Shown piece by piece: positions 1-9,832 of a stretch of 64,000 bases of DNA. The DNA is from M0103 sp040386155. GTDB taxonomy: Bacteria; Bacteroidota; Bacteroidia; Flavobacteriales_D; Crocinitomicaceae. The stretch spans positions 744,001-808,000 of the forward strand of contig JAZKFZ010000003.1 of NCBI GenBank assembly GCA_040386155.1, in the 5' to 3' direction. Position 1 is the first letter of the stretch; each line of letters starts with the position of its first letter. Both the position numbers and the translations under genes were made by a program. The notes under the pieces were generated by a model, which searched no databases, was not told the origin of the DNA, and saw only the letters and a program-made list of their open reading frames with translations.

Positions 1-235
1 TGAATCCATCATAGCGGTACAATCCGGCATCACATCCAATCCAAATAAATCCAAACTGATCTTGAATTGTTTGATAAACTTCATTGGAAGGCAGACCATC
101 TTCATCATCGATTCTGTAATAGGATAGATCTTGCGAATAGCTTTTGAAAATGGTCAAACAAATTACTACTACACTGAAAAATACATTTCGTGTAGATTGT
201 TTTAAAAAGAAAGTAATGTACAAATCCTTATTCAT
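1..235 (-). CDS. Propeller-type sensor protein, N-terminus only (cut by window edge)
   Basis: The ATG is at 233-235 on the minus strand and the frame stays open for 78 codons to base 1, so only the N-terminus is visible. Residues about 17-35 form a hydrophobic export signal ending in SYSQ. They are followed by DLSYYRIDDEDGLPSNEVY and then FGFIWIGCDAGLYRYDGF, the classic first repeat of a two-component regulator propeller (pattern GLPSN...D..GFlWigT..GL.rYDG). Full-length relatives are about 1000-residue LytS-like or hybrid histidine kinases with a periplasmic propeller. It lies downstream of a complete sensor/regulator pair of the same kind and probably forms a second sensor. The kinase part is outside the window, so a kinase is inferred, not seen. 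Confidence 0.8.
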   Translation of the reverse strand, partial: MNKDLYITFFLKQSTRNVFFSVVVICLTIFKSYSQDLSYYRIDDEDGLPSNEVYQTIQDQFGFIWIGCDAGLYRYDGF

Positions 236-337
236 TGAATGACGAAGATAGTTTGTTTTTTACAATCCAATTTTGATCTATACGTTCAAATAAAATAAGC
301 AATGGTAAAAAATCATCAACAATTATTTCCTATAAAC

Positions 338-372
338 AAAAAACCCCCAGTCTCACTATGTCAAACCAGGGA
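338..372 (-). terminator. Intrinsic terminator of the giant T9SS gene
   Basis: Read on the minus strand, CCCTGGTTT pairs (with G-T wobbles) with AGACTGGGG across a short loop and is followed by a T run. It lies just past the stop codon of the 1828-residue gene. Confidence 0.6.
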
Positions 373-398
373 TCTCTCTTTTGTGGTTAGGATTATTT

Positions 399-3300
399 TT
401 ATTGCTTAATCAATCGAATCATTCCGATTCCATTTTCTGTTTTAATTTTTAAGATGTATACTCCACGAGCAAGATGTTCTATGTTAAACATAGAATTTGT
501 TTCCATCATTACAAGCTCACCGCTACTTGCATACACAAGTACCTCATCAATTTTGCTCGATGAAACAACTGTTACCTTGTCAAAACTTGGGTTCGGTTGC
601 ACAGACAATTGCATCGCATTGTTTTCATCAATCCCAATGGTTGAAACAACTAAACAAGTGGAAGTATCAGAGCAAGTTCCATTAGTAACAATTACAGCAT
701 AACTACCATTTGCAGTTGGTGTAAAGGTTTGAGAATTTGCACCAACAACTTCTTGATTTCCATTTCCACAATCTATCCATTGGTAACCAGCACTTATTTG
801 GGTGGCAGTAAGCACATTATTGGATGCAGTGATTCCAAGATTCGGCATTGCATCTTCAGTAACAGTTGTCACAGCGCTTGAAAGTGAAGAACAACCATCA
901 GCGTTTGTAACGACTACCGTGAAGGTACCATCCGCATCAACAATAATGTCTTGAGTTGTTTCACCATTCGACCAAACATAGGATGTTGCCGATGTTGCAG
1001 ACAATGTTACTGATCCTCCTTCACAGAAAGTAATAGGTCCAGATGCTGAAATTGTTGGTGTTGTTGGCGTTGTTGGCGAAGTTAGCACTGCATTAATCGA
1101 AAGTGATTCGCAACCTAGACCATTAGTAAAAGTAAAGTTGTATGAGCCAGCACCCACATTAGAAATTGTTGTAGGTAAACTAACTCCTGTTAACGATCCA
1201 CTCGTTGTGCCAGTCCACACAAGATTTCCAGTTCCAGTACCAGTGATTTCAATTGATCCATCGTTCACAAGACATGAGGCAGGATTCACAAGTGTACCAG
1301 TTGCAATTACAGGCAATGGATTTATTGTTACAGAAGTTGCAGCACTTGAAGGTGAAGAACAACCAGACCCATCTGTAATACTTACTGTATAATTATCTGC
1401 TGCGCTAACCGTTATTGAAGGAGTTGTTGCACCGTTTGACCATACATAAGTAGATCCACTTGAAGCTGTTAATGTTACGGATTCACCGGCACAGAAATTC
1501 GTAGGACCTCCAGCTGTAATTGTTGGCGCTGGCGGTGCAGAAGGTGCAGATAATGAAGCATTCAAGGTATTTGAAACACAAGTTGATGCATCCGTAAATG
1601 TGATGATATACGATCCATCTCCTAGACTTGGAATGGTTGATGGTAAAGTGACACTCGTTAAAGATCCACTTGACGTTCCTGACCAAGAAAGTGTTCCTGT
1701 ACCAGCGCCACTAACTCCAATTGAACCATTATCAATCGTACATGAAGTTGGATTAGCAAGAGTACCTTGAGCAATTACAGGAAGTGGGTTCACAGTAACT
1801 GTCATTGGTGCAGAAGCTGGAGATTGACAACCATTAGGTCCAGTAATTTGAACTGTAAATGTTCCAGAACTTGTTACATCAATTGAGGCAGCAGTAGCAC
1901 CAGTCGACCAGAGGTAAGTTATTCCAGCTGATGAAGCTAAGTTAACCGTTCCTCCTGCGCAAAAAGTAGTAGAAGCATTTGGTGAAATAATTGGGGCATT
2001 TGGAAGTGTATTCTCAGTAACAACAATTGAAGCAGAAGCTACTGATTGACAACCTGCTGCATTTGTAACTTGCACGGTATACGTTGAAGTAGATGAAACA
2101 TTAATACTCGGACTCATTGAACCATCAGACCATAAATAGCCAGATCCTGCAGAAGAAGTAAGTGTTACAGATCCTCCTGTACAAAAAGTTGTTGGTCCAC
2201 CTGCAGTAATAGTTGGCTGACTTGGTAACGCATTTACTGTTACAATTGTTCCTGCTGAAGGAATTGACATACATCCAAAAGCATTTGATATTTGAAGTGA
2301 ATATGTTCCTGAAGTTGTTATACTAGTAGCAGTTGATGTAGCACCATTTGACCAAAAATAACTTGTACCAGCAGAAGATGTCAAAGTAACTGAACCACCT
2401 GCACAGAACGTTGTTGGTCCACCCGCTGTAATTGTTGGTTGACTTGGTAACGCATTCACCGTTACCGCTGTTCCTGCACTTGCTGTTGATAAACAACCAG
2501 CAGCATTTGTTACCTGAACTGTGTATATTCCAGAAGTTGTTGGACTTATAGAAGTAGTTGTTGCTCCAGTCGACCACAAGTAAGATGATCCAGCAGAGGC
2601 AGTCAAGGTTACAGCACCTCCTGCACAGAATGTTGTTGGTCCTCCGGCAGAAATAGTTGGTTGACTTGGTAAAGCATTAACTGTTACTGCAGTCCCCGCA
2701 CTAGCTACTGATAAACAACCAGCAGCATTTGTTACCTGAACTGTATAGGTTCCAGAAGTTGTTGGACTTATTGAAGGACTTGTTGCACCAGTTGACCATA
2801 AATAAGTCGTTCCAGTTGATGCAGTTAAGCTCACTGTACCCCCTGTACAAAATGTTGTCGAGCCGCCTGCTGTTATTGTTGGCTGAGCCGGCGCAGTATT
2901 TACCGTAACAGTTGTGCCTAAACTCGCAACAGATTGACAACCTGAAGCATTTGTAACTTGAACTGTGTATGTTCCTGATGTTGTTGGACTAATTGAAGCA
3001 GTTGTTGCTCCAGTCGACCATAAATAAGTTGTTCCGGCTGAAGACGTTAAAGTAACAGATCCACCTGCGCAGAAAGTTGTTGCTCCTCCTGCTGATACCG
3101 TTGGTTGTGTTGGTGGCGTTCCAACAATAACTGTGGTGCCTAAACTTGCCACTGATTGACAACCAGCTGCATTTGCAACTTGCACTGTATATGTTCCAGC
3201 TGTTGACACAACAATTGAAGGAGTAGTCGCACCAGTCGACCAAAGGTATGTTGTACCCGCAGAAGCAGTTAAAGTAACTGAACCACCAGAACACAATGTT

Positions 3301-5885
3301 GTTGTTCCACTAGCAGAAATAGTTGGTTGAGCAGGAGCTGTGTCAACTGTTACTGTCGCTAGTTGCGAAAGTTCGAAATCACATGTTGTTGTACATTCAT
3401 TAAAAGGACCTACATTCCAACATGCAGGCGCCGTCATGTTTGTTAATACGCCATTTATAGCAGTTGGTGAATTATCTGTGGCAATTAATCCTGTACTTTC
3501 ATTGAACTTAAAATAACCTGTTAAATTTGGCTCACTTCCTGACAAGCACGTTGTAACATTCGTTAATATTTGGGCAGGAGACAAGGCTGTATTCCAAATT
3601 GTTACTTTGTCCACTTCAATTGGAGCATATGAAGTTGTATAATTCCCAATGTTGAAATTTGAAGCATTCGTGATACCCGTCCCTAGAGCATAAGCACCTG
3701 AGTTTTCTAATACACCATCAATGTAAATTTCCCATCCTGTGCTTCTTACTACACCAGTAATGTCATGCCATTGGTTATCTGTAACTATAGTTGTTGACAA
3801 CCCAGAACTTCTGACAACTCCTCCATCTCTTCCATAGAAGGCAATTTTACCAGCTGGATCAATGTACATAGTTATTCCGGCAGAGCCATTGTATTTTGAC
3901 ATCACATATTGATTCGCAGTTGGTGTAATGGCTAATTTCATTTTCAAGGATACCGTAACTGTTGAAGTTATTCCACGATTACCACTTCCGAGATTTACCA
4001 AATCATTTACTCCATCGAAAACAAGTGTTCTATTAATACTGTTAGGTTTTTGAGCCGTTACATGGTAGGTAGTTGTGGAAGTAATTCCAGAAGGATTGAA
4101 ATTCAATGAACTTCCAGAACCTATAACTGGACCCAAAACCAAGGCATCAGTTGCATCATTCACTAAGGAATAAAAGACATTTGCTTCCGTATTGTTAATT
4201 GTTATTGTTGAACTTCCTCCACTGCAAATCGTTGCATTTGCCGGACTAACCACTTGATCTGTAGGCACTGTATTGAAACTTACTGCAATTGCTTGTCGAG
4301 GTCCTGCAACGCATGAACTATCCTGCAAATAATAAGTAGTTGCCGAGCTAATTACTCCAGTTGTATAAGTAGATCCCGCTCCTAAATAAGTTCCTCCAGA
4401 TGCAGCTGAATACCATCCCAAAGTACCTGTTCCAGTACCTGTCAATGTAGCACTTCCTGATGATCCGCAAATTGTCATATTCGTTAAAGTTGTAGTATTA
4501 ACAGGTGCAGTAGGAATTGCACAAGGTGACCATTTCACGACCATAATATCTGCACCTCCAGCAGAAACAAGATTGGAAGTTGTTGCTGTTGGATCAATAT
4601 CTACAGTCCCTGTATAGTACCCTGCAAAATGAATACTTTTATTTGGGTCAATTGTAACACCTAGGAGACCGTCATTACTTGTTGAACCAACAGGTTGTGC
4701 CCAAATAATTTGACCATTTACGTCTAGTTTACTTACAAAGCCATCAGTCGAACCGAGTGAAGTTAAATTAACTGTTCCCACTCCAGGGTCAAAATCTACT
4801 GTGTTTCGAAAATAACCTGTAGTGAAAACATTTCCATCTATATCAGTATCTATTGATAAACCACGATCATCTCCGATCCCTGAGAAACCTGCAGACCAGA
4901 GATAGTTACCATTCACATCTAATTTACTTACAAAAATATCGTTAGAACCTCCGCTTACTAGATTTGCAGTACCAGCTCCTGGATCAAAATCTGCAGTACT
5001 GCTGAAATATCCAGTGGTATAAACATTAAATGAAGCATCTATATTTATTCCGAACCCACTATCACCGCCTAATCCTCCTAAATACTTGGTCCAAATAATC
5101 GTTCCGGTTGCCCCCATCTTTGTTACAAATGCATCATTATTCAACATACTAACAGTAGCTGAACCGGTGGCATATATATTTCCAGAAGCATCCATTTGAG
5201 AACCATTTCCTGAAACCCCATTTATAGCAGCAAAAGTAAAACCGCCACTAGTTGTTAAGCGAGTAATAAACCCTTGTGTAACACCAACTATTCCTAAATT
5301 TGTAACACCAGCATTCGGATCAAAATCAACTATATTTGTAAATGTTCCAGTTACAGCAAATGCACCTGAGTTAGCACATACTGATAAGCCTATATCTTCT
5401 CCAGTACTACCAAAACGAGTTGAATAAGCCCAATTTCCAGCTGCAGTTAATTTTACTAAAAAGGCATCGTTACCACCAGCAGAAGTTAAGTTAGAAGTCC
5501 CTGCACCGGGATCTGCATCAACTGTTCCATTAAATGAACCAGTAATGTAAATTATGTTATTAGGATCAACAGCAAGACCATAAGCAACTGCGTCACCTGC
5601 TCCGCCAATTCTTCTCGCAAATTGAAAAACTCCTGAAGAATTCAATTTTTGAATATAGGCATCGGTAGTTCCTGTAGCCGTCATATTTGAAACACCTGCA
5701 CCCGGATCAAAATCAACTGTTCCACTAAAAGAACCTACAGTGTAAACAGATCCTGCACCGTCAATATAAATGGCGCGGGCATAATCAGCCCCAGTGCTTC
5801 CAACTGATCGCCCCCAAGACAAAACTTGACCGTAGCCAACAATAAACAACAAATTAAATAATGTGATTAGAAGTAATCTTTTCAT
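399..5885 (-). CDS. Giant T9SS-secreted protein with SBBP-like propeller, LamG-like and tandem Ig-like repeats
   Basis: 1828 residues. A signal peptide (about 1-19, ending in GYGQ) is followed by six propeller-like repeats carrying D[FAI]DP-A/G-G motifs (about residues 50-440). A LamG/concanavalin-like domain starting near RTLVFDGVNDLV (about 610-800) comes next. After it are nine near-identical Ig-like units of about 70 residues (QPTI-A-GG--TFC-GGSVTLTA...YLWS-GATT) interrupted by two SprB-like units (TSCTIDNGSI type). The C-terminus (SVQPNPSFDKVTV...GVYILKIKTENGIGMIRLIKQ) is a T9SS type A sorting domain, so the product should be exported by Sec/T9SS and displayed or released. Function is probably adhesion or gliding-associated surface coverage (inference). 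It lies 99 bp downstream of the LytTR regulator on the same strand. The repeats are close to identical at DNA level, so the assembled repeat number may be unreliable. Confidence 0.9.
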   Translation of the reverse strand: MKRLLLITLFNLLFIVGYGQVLSWGRSVGSTGADYARAIYIDGAGSVYTVGSFSGTVDFDPGAGVSNMTATGTTDAYIQKLNSSGVFQFARRIGGAGDAVAYGLAVDPNNIIYITGSFNGTVDADPGAGTSNLTSAGGNDAFLVKLTAAGNWAYSTRFGSTGEDIGLSVCANSGAFAVTGTFTNIVDFDPNAGVTNLGIVGVTQGFITRLTTSGGFTFAAINGVSGNGSQMDASGNIYATGSATVSMLNNDAFVTKMGATGTIIWTKYLGGLGGDSGFGINIDASFNVYTTGYFSSTADFDPGAGTANLVSGGSNDIFVSKLDVNGNYLWSAGFSGIGDDRGLSIDTDIDGNVFTTGYFRNTVDFDPGVGTVNLTSLGSTDGFVSKLDVNGQIIWAQPVGSTSNDGLLGVTIDPNKSIHFAGYYTGTVDIDPTATTSNLVSAGGADIMVVKWSPCAIPTAPVNTTTLTNMTICGSSGSATLTGTGTGTLGWYSAASGGTYLGAGSTYTTGVISSATTYYLQDSSCVAGPRQAIAVSFNTVPTDQVVSPANATICSGGSSTITINNTEANVFYSLVNDATDALVLGPVIGSGSSLNFNPSGITSTTTYHVTAQKPNSINRTLVFDGVNDLVNLGSGNRGITSTVTVSLKMKLAITPTANQYVMSKYNGSAGITMYIDPAGKIAFYGRDGGVVRSSGLSTTIVTDNQWHDITGVVRSTGWEIYIDGVLENSGAYALGTGITNASNFNIGNYTTSYAPIEVDKVTIWNTALSPAQILTNVTTCLSGSEPNLTGYFKFNESTGLIATDNSPTAINGVLTNMTAPACWNVGPFNECTTTCDFELSQLATVTVDTAPAQPTISASGTTTLCSGGSVTLTASAGTTYLWSTGATTPSIVVSTAGTYTVQVANAAGCQSVASLGTTVIVGTPPTQPTVSAGGATTFCAGGSVTLTSSAGTTYLWSTGATTASISPTTSGTYTVQVTNASGCQSVASLGTTVTVNTAPAQPTITAGGSTTFCTGGTVSLTASTGTTYLWSTGATSPSISPTTSGTYTVQVTNAAGCLSVASAGTAVTVNALPSQPTISAGGPTTFCAGGAVTLTASAGSSYLWSTGATTTSISPTTSGIYTVQVTNAAGCLSTASAGTAVTVNALPSQPTITAGGPTTFCAGGSVTLTSSAGTSYFWSNGATSTATSITTSGTYSLQISNAFGCMSIPSAGTIVTVNALPSQPTITAGGPTTFCTGGSVTLTSSAGSGYLWSDGSMSPSINVSSTSTYTVQVTNAAGCQSVASASIVVTENTLPNAPIISPNASTTFCAGGTVNLASSAGITYLWSTGATAASIDVTSSGTFTVQITGPNGCQSPASAPMTVTVNPLPVIAQGTLANPTSCTIDNGSIGVSGAGTGTLSWSGTSSGSLTSVTLPSTIPSLGDGSYIITFTDASTCVSNTLNASLSAPSAPPAPTITAGGPTNFCAGESVTLTASSGSTYVWSNGATTPSITVSAADNYTVSITDGSGCSSPSSAATSVTINPLPVIATGTLVNPASCLVNDGSIEITGTGTGNLVWTGTTSGSLTGVSLPTTISNVGAGSYNFTFTNGLGCESLSINAVLTSPTTPTTPTISASGPITFCEGGSVTLSATSATSYVWSNGETTQDIIVDADGTFTVVVTNADGCSSLSSAVTTVTEDAMPNLGITASNNVLTATQISAGYQWIDCGNGNQEVVGANSQTFTPTANGSYAVIVTNGTCSDTSTCLVVSTIGIDENNAMQLSVQPNPSFDKVTVVSSSKIDEVLVYASSGELVMMETNSMFNIEHLARGVYILKIKTENGIGMIRLIKQ

Positions 5886-5909
5886 GAGTAGTTTTTTAAG
5901 TAATTAAAC

Positions 5910-5917
5910 CAAACTTA
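5910..5917 (-). promoter_or_regulatory. Candidate -7 box TAAGTTTG of the giant T9SS gene
   Basis: TAAGTTTG matches the Bacteroidota -7 consensus TAnnTTTG and would give a leader of about 20 nt before the ATG at 5885. No clear TTTG -33 box is seen, so the call rests on one element. Confidence 0.35.
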
Positions 5918-5984
5918 CCATGAATTGGATTCTACTTTAATAGGAACTTCATGAACAGACAAATTAGTTCAGCAATGGACAATT

Positions 5985-6728
5985 TTAACCAAGAATGGCT
6001 TCTTCAAATTCTACTTTTTTGTATTTAGACAGCTTAGTTACCAAACCATTACTTAATTGAATGCTTAGTTCTGATTTTGAATAATTGAGAAGGTGATCTT
6101 TATTGATGATCCACGATTTGTGAACCCGAAAAAAGCGAGGGAGTGATTCTAAGATTGTTTCAAAATGCTTTAAGTTCTTACTTGCAATAAATTGCTTATC
6201 ACTTGTATGCAAAATACAGTAGGATTCTTGCGCTTCAATAGCGATTAATTTATCGAGTGATACTATGTGTTGGTTACCTTTGTCTGCGACAACAATATTG
6301 TTTAATTCTTTGGATTTCAGGCTATTCTTTAGCAAATCTAAACGGTCCATCTGCTCTTTTTTGTTGCGTTGCATCTGCACACGCGAAACGGCCATCTTTA
6401 ATCGCTCAATATCGATTGGTTTTAACAAATAATCAATCGCCGCAATTTCGAATGCTCGGAGTGCATATTGGTCATACGCCGTAACAAACACAATATCAAA
6501 TTTCACCTCATCAAAGAAATTAACGATTTCATATCCCGCATAATTGGGCATTTCAATGTCTAAGAAAACGACATCTGGATCAAGTCTTTTAATTTCATCT
6601 ACAGCCTCCAAGACATTACTGCATTTAGCAAGAAGCTCTATTTCTGGACAAAAACGCAACAGCAAATTAGAAAGTACATCTCTTGCACCTTCCTCATCAT
6701 CAACCAATATAGCTTTTAGCTTATTCAT
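5985..6728 (-). CDS. LytTR-family response regulator
   Basis: 247 residues. The N-terminal receiver domain (1-120) has the acidic pair D10-D11, phosphoacceptor D57 in VVFLDIEMP, the T/A switch residue in FVTAYD and the lysine of LLKPID. The C-terminal LytTR DNA-binding domain (about 145-245) contains the typical IEAQESYCILHT...FFRVHKSWIINKDHL pattern. The family binds DNA as dimers after phosphorylation by LytS-type kinases. The gene starts 74 bp after the stop of the propeller kinase on the same strand, so the two form a cognate pair. Its targets are unknown; the T9SS gene directly downstream is a plausible one (inference). Confidence 0.93.
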   Translation of the reverse strand: MNKLKAILVDDEEGARDVLSNLLLRFCPEIELLAKCSNVLEAVDEIKRLDPDVVFLDIEMPNYAGYEIVNFFDEVKFDIVFVTAYDQYALRAFEIAAIDYLLKPIDIERLKMAVSRVQMQRNKKEQMDRLDLLKNSLKSKELNNIVVADKGNQHIVSLDKLIAIEAQESYCILHTSDKQFIASKNLKHFETILESLPRFFRVHKSWIINKDHLLNYSKSELSIQLSNGLVTKLSKYKKVEFEEAILG

Positions 6729-6802
6729 GAAGTCAAATATCGAATTGATTTTAATTAGTTTATCATTTTGTTTAGGAAGAGTATCATTTTATTCATGAAT
6801 GG

Positions 6803-9754
6803 CTAAAACTTGTGTCTAACTGGAATTTTCAAAACAACACGCGTCCCTACTCCTTCTCCATGTTCAAACAAATCTTCATACTGATATCCAAAACTACCGT
6901 TGAACACTGAACTTAAGATTTCAAATCGATTTTGAATTGCTTTACCCGAAAAAGACTCATGCTCTGAACGTTGTCGCATTTTTATTGCCCTAGATTTTTC
7001 CCTTCCTACACCATTATCTTCCACTGTGCAGATTAACACATCTTTAAGTTCAAACGTGATTTTCAATCTCTTTTCCCCCTCTTTATGCAAAAGTCCGTGC
7101 ACCAAGGCATTTTCTATAAACGGCTGAACAAGCAAGGGCGGAATCATGATATCATCGACATTTTCGTAAGTAATCGAATAATTAAAGTCCTTTTTGAATC
7201 GCAATTTTTCCAATGAAAGGTACAATTCCAATAATTTAATTTCTTGCTCAAAATCAATAAAATCCTTTTCGGAATAATTCAAAGTTCTACGTACCAAATT
7301 GGAAAATGTAGTGATGTACGAATAAGAGTTTTCAACATCGCCTTTCAACACCAAATCTTGAATAGAATTCAATGAATTAAAGATAAAATGAGGATTCATT
7401 TGTGATTGAATGGCCGTTAACTTTGAAGCGTTAAGTTCATTTATTTGTTGTGCCTTTTTATTCTGAATAGCTAACTGACGTCGATAAATACTAAACACCA
7501 ATCCCAAAAACAAGATGATTGTTAAGACAATAAACCACCATCTTATATAAAAAGGTGCCGATATAGTAAATGAATAACTTTTAACTTCGCTAAAAGCACC
7601 TTGGTTTTCTACCTTGACTTGAAATTCATAATGTCCAGAAGACAGTGCGTTATATGTTACCTGATTTTGTTCGTACCCAACTATACTCCAATTTGTATCA
7701 CTCCCCATTAATCGATAATGGTAACGAATCAATTCTCTATTACGAAGTGTTGGTGAGGAAAATACAAATTGAATCTTACGCTGATTACTGGATAACTGAA
7801 CTTTTCTATTTTGAGCATACGATTTTCCATTCACTAAGATTTTATCAATACGAACAATTGGTTTGTTAACAGATTGATCAAAATAATCTAAATTAATTTG
7901 TTGAACTCCTCCTGCATGGCTGACCCAAAGTTCGTTCTTATGAAATGTGAAATCAATCACACGTTTAGTTGAAAAACCAAAAACTGAATGAATTGATTTT
8001 AACAATTTTCCTCTCATATCAAATTGAAACAATCCGCTCGATGATTTTGCAATTAAGGTGTTGTTGTGAATAATCAGTTTTTTTAAAGGTTCAATTTTTT
8101 CATTTACAAGAGTTTTAATAACATCAATAATGGTCTTGTATTTAATTATCAGCACACCATTTTCCTTTGTACTGGCATATATTTTTCCATTTGAATAGTG
8201 TAGACAATTGGGGAATATGGCTTCGTTCTTCCATTTAATTTCGTCAATTTCCCCATCTTCAGAATAAGCAAAGAAACCGTCGGCAGTGGAAACATACAGG
8301 TATTTATTAATTGGGTTAAATGCCATAACATGCACCCTGCTCATTAATCCTGGTAATAGCTTTTGTTCAAACTCATTGCCACCATTCCAATAAAAATGTA
8401 CCACACCTCTATTTGTACCTAGGTAAAACTCATGATCATTAACAAAAACAGCGGCTTTTAACGAAGCATCGTGTAAATCAGAGATCTTTCCGCTATTTCT
8501 ATTCAATCCACGAATAAAACCATCATCAAAAATCAACAAATCACCTTTCCTGTTTGCTTCAATCACCTCAATTGGTCTTTGACCTTGAGAATTCAATTGA
8601 ATCAATTCATCGCCAGAATAAGACAACAATTTTCCTTTTGAAGACCCTAATATCAGTTCGTTATTTATAAAAGAACTGATAGTTGTAACAGGGTCATCAC
8701 GGAATGGATTTATGACATCTGGAACTTTTAAATTTGGAATAACCAAAATTCCTTTATCAAAGGTACTTAACAAGGTATTTCCTTCTGCATCAACATAAAC
8801 GTCAGAGATAAAATAATCCTCATACATGACATTTTTGGGTGAATTAGAAATAGAATTACCTAAAAAATGTAATCCAGGCAATGTTCCGGCTAACCATATG
8901 CCTTTGGTCGTTTCATATAAACGAATTGAACCACTTCTACTAAAAACCTTATTAAATGGTAATTCTTTCAATTCATAATTTTCAGGCGAATACGAAAATG
9001 TTCGTTTTGTGCGATACTCAATTGCAAAACACTTATCCCCTTGTTGAATGAACTTTAATACATCCAATTTCTTTGTGCCTTCACATTTTAAAGATTTAAG
9101 ACTGAATTCGCCTTTCGAATAAATTAAAATGGAATCAGTATTACTTAAGTGATATTGTATTTCCTTATTTTTCAACTGAAAAGGTGGACCAATATAGCCT
9201 CTTGAATCTGTAAAACGTTTGATTACTTTTCCCTCTTTATCAAGCACTATAATCATTTTTCCAGTTACTAAAAGATTACCATCATCCCCAACTGCAAGTG
9301 TTATATCAGCACTTCCTTCATCATCTTGCAATTCGTAAAACAAGTTGCACTTTTTGTTTTTTATCTGAAAGACTTGGTTATTGAGATTGTGACAATAGAT
9401 GATGCCTTTTGAATTTTTGACAAAATTAAAAGCTGAATTGCTTTTTGCTTTTGGGCATTCAACTTTCTCGAATGTGGTATAATTAAAGAGGTAAATTCCT
9501 TCATTGGTAGCAAACCAATAATTGAGTACATCATCTTGAATTACATCATAAATTTGAATTCCTTTGAATTGCTCCTCGCCTAACCGTGAATATGCAGGTT
9601 GTTGGGCACTGCTAATAAAATTCACTCCACAGACACTAAGAAGCAAGAAAATGCTAATTTTCAGCCGAGTTAACGACGCAATTCTATGTCGAAGAAATTT
9701 AATAAGTAGGTAATTTATCTTGATAAAGATACATTTCTTCTCGAAATGCAGCAC
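6803..9754 (-). CDS. Periplasmic propeller sensor histidine kinase, LytS type
   Basis: 983 residues. A hydrophobic export segment (about 33-50, ending in SSAQQ) precedes periplasmic two-component-regulator propeller repeats (about 55-640; the first, YDVIQDDVLNYWFATNEGIY, is a variant of the canonical motif). A Y_Y_Y domain (about 660-735, ending in SGHYEFQVKV...) and one transmembrane helix (WWFIVLTIILFLGLVF) follow. The cytoplasmic kinase has the His box QMNPHFIFNSLNS with H789, the N box PPLLVQPFIENALVHG and the G box VEDNGVGREKS. This is the LytS/YesM (His_kinase) type that pairs with LytTR regulators, one of which follows directly. The signal-like segment begins about 30 residues after the only ATG, so the true start may be a downstream non-ATG codon. 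Confidence 0.92.
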   Translation of the reverse strand: MLHFEKKCIFIKINYLLIKFLRHRIASLTRLKISIFLLLSVCGVNFISSAQQPAYSRLGEEQFKGIQIYDVIQDDVLNYWFATNEGIYLFNYTTFEKVECPKAKSNSAFNFVKNSKGIIYCHNLNNQVFQIKNKKCNLFYELQDDEGSADITLAVGDDGNLLVTGKMIIVLDKEGKVIKRFTDSRGYIGPPFQLKNKEIQYHLSNTDSILIYSKGEFSLKSLKCEGTKKLDVLKFIQQGDKCFAIEYRTKRTFSYSPENYELKELPFNKVFSRSGSIRLYETTKGIWLAGTLPGLHFLGNSISNSPKNVMYEDYFISDVYVDAEGNTLLSTFDKGILVIPNLKVPDVINPFRDDPVTTISSFINNELILGSSKGKLLSYSGDELIQLNSQGQRPIEVIEANRKGDLLIFDDGFIRGLNRNSGKISDLHDASLKAAVFVNDHEFYLGTNRGVVHFYWNGGNEFEQKLLPGLMSRVHVMAFNPINKYLYVSTADGFFAYSEDGEIDEIKWKNEAIFPNCLHYSNGKIYASTKENGVLIIKYKTIIDVIKTLVNEKIEPLKKLIIHNNTLIAKSSSGLFQFDMRGKLLKSIHSVFGFSTKRVIDFTFHKNELWVSHAGGVQQINLDYFDQSVNKPIVRIDKILVNGKSYAQNRKVQLSSNQRKIQFVFSSPTLRNRELIRYHYRLMGSDTNWSIVGYEQNQVTYNALSSGHYEFQVKVENQGAFSEVKSYSFTISAPFYIRWWFIVLTIILFLGLVFSIYRRQLAIQNKKAQQINELNASKLTAIQSQMNPHFIFNSLNSIQDLVLKGDVENSYSYITTFSNLVRRTLNYSEKDFIDFEQEIKLLELYLSLEKLRFKKDFNYSITYENVDDIMIPPLLVQPFIENALVHGLLHKEGEKRLKITFELKDVLICTVEDNGVGREKSRAIKMRQRSEHESFSGKAIQNRFEILSSVFNGSFGYQYEDLFEHGEGVGTRVVLKIPVRHKF

Positions 9755-9832
9755 CTATTCCTTTTTCATGACAATTTTATAAGCGCTTTTTGAAATTTAG
9801 AAAAAAAGTATGCTGAAAATGTTCATGAAGAA

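Noticed and set aside
2323..3294. Alternative-frame ORFs over the Ig repeat region
   Set aside because: Repeated sequence keeps other frames open by chance; cysteine/asparagine/tryptophan-rich translations lack any family features.
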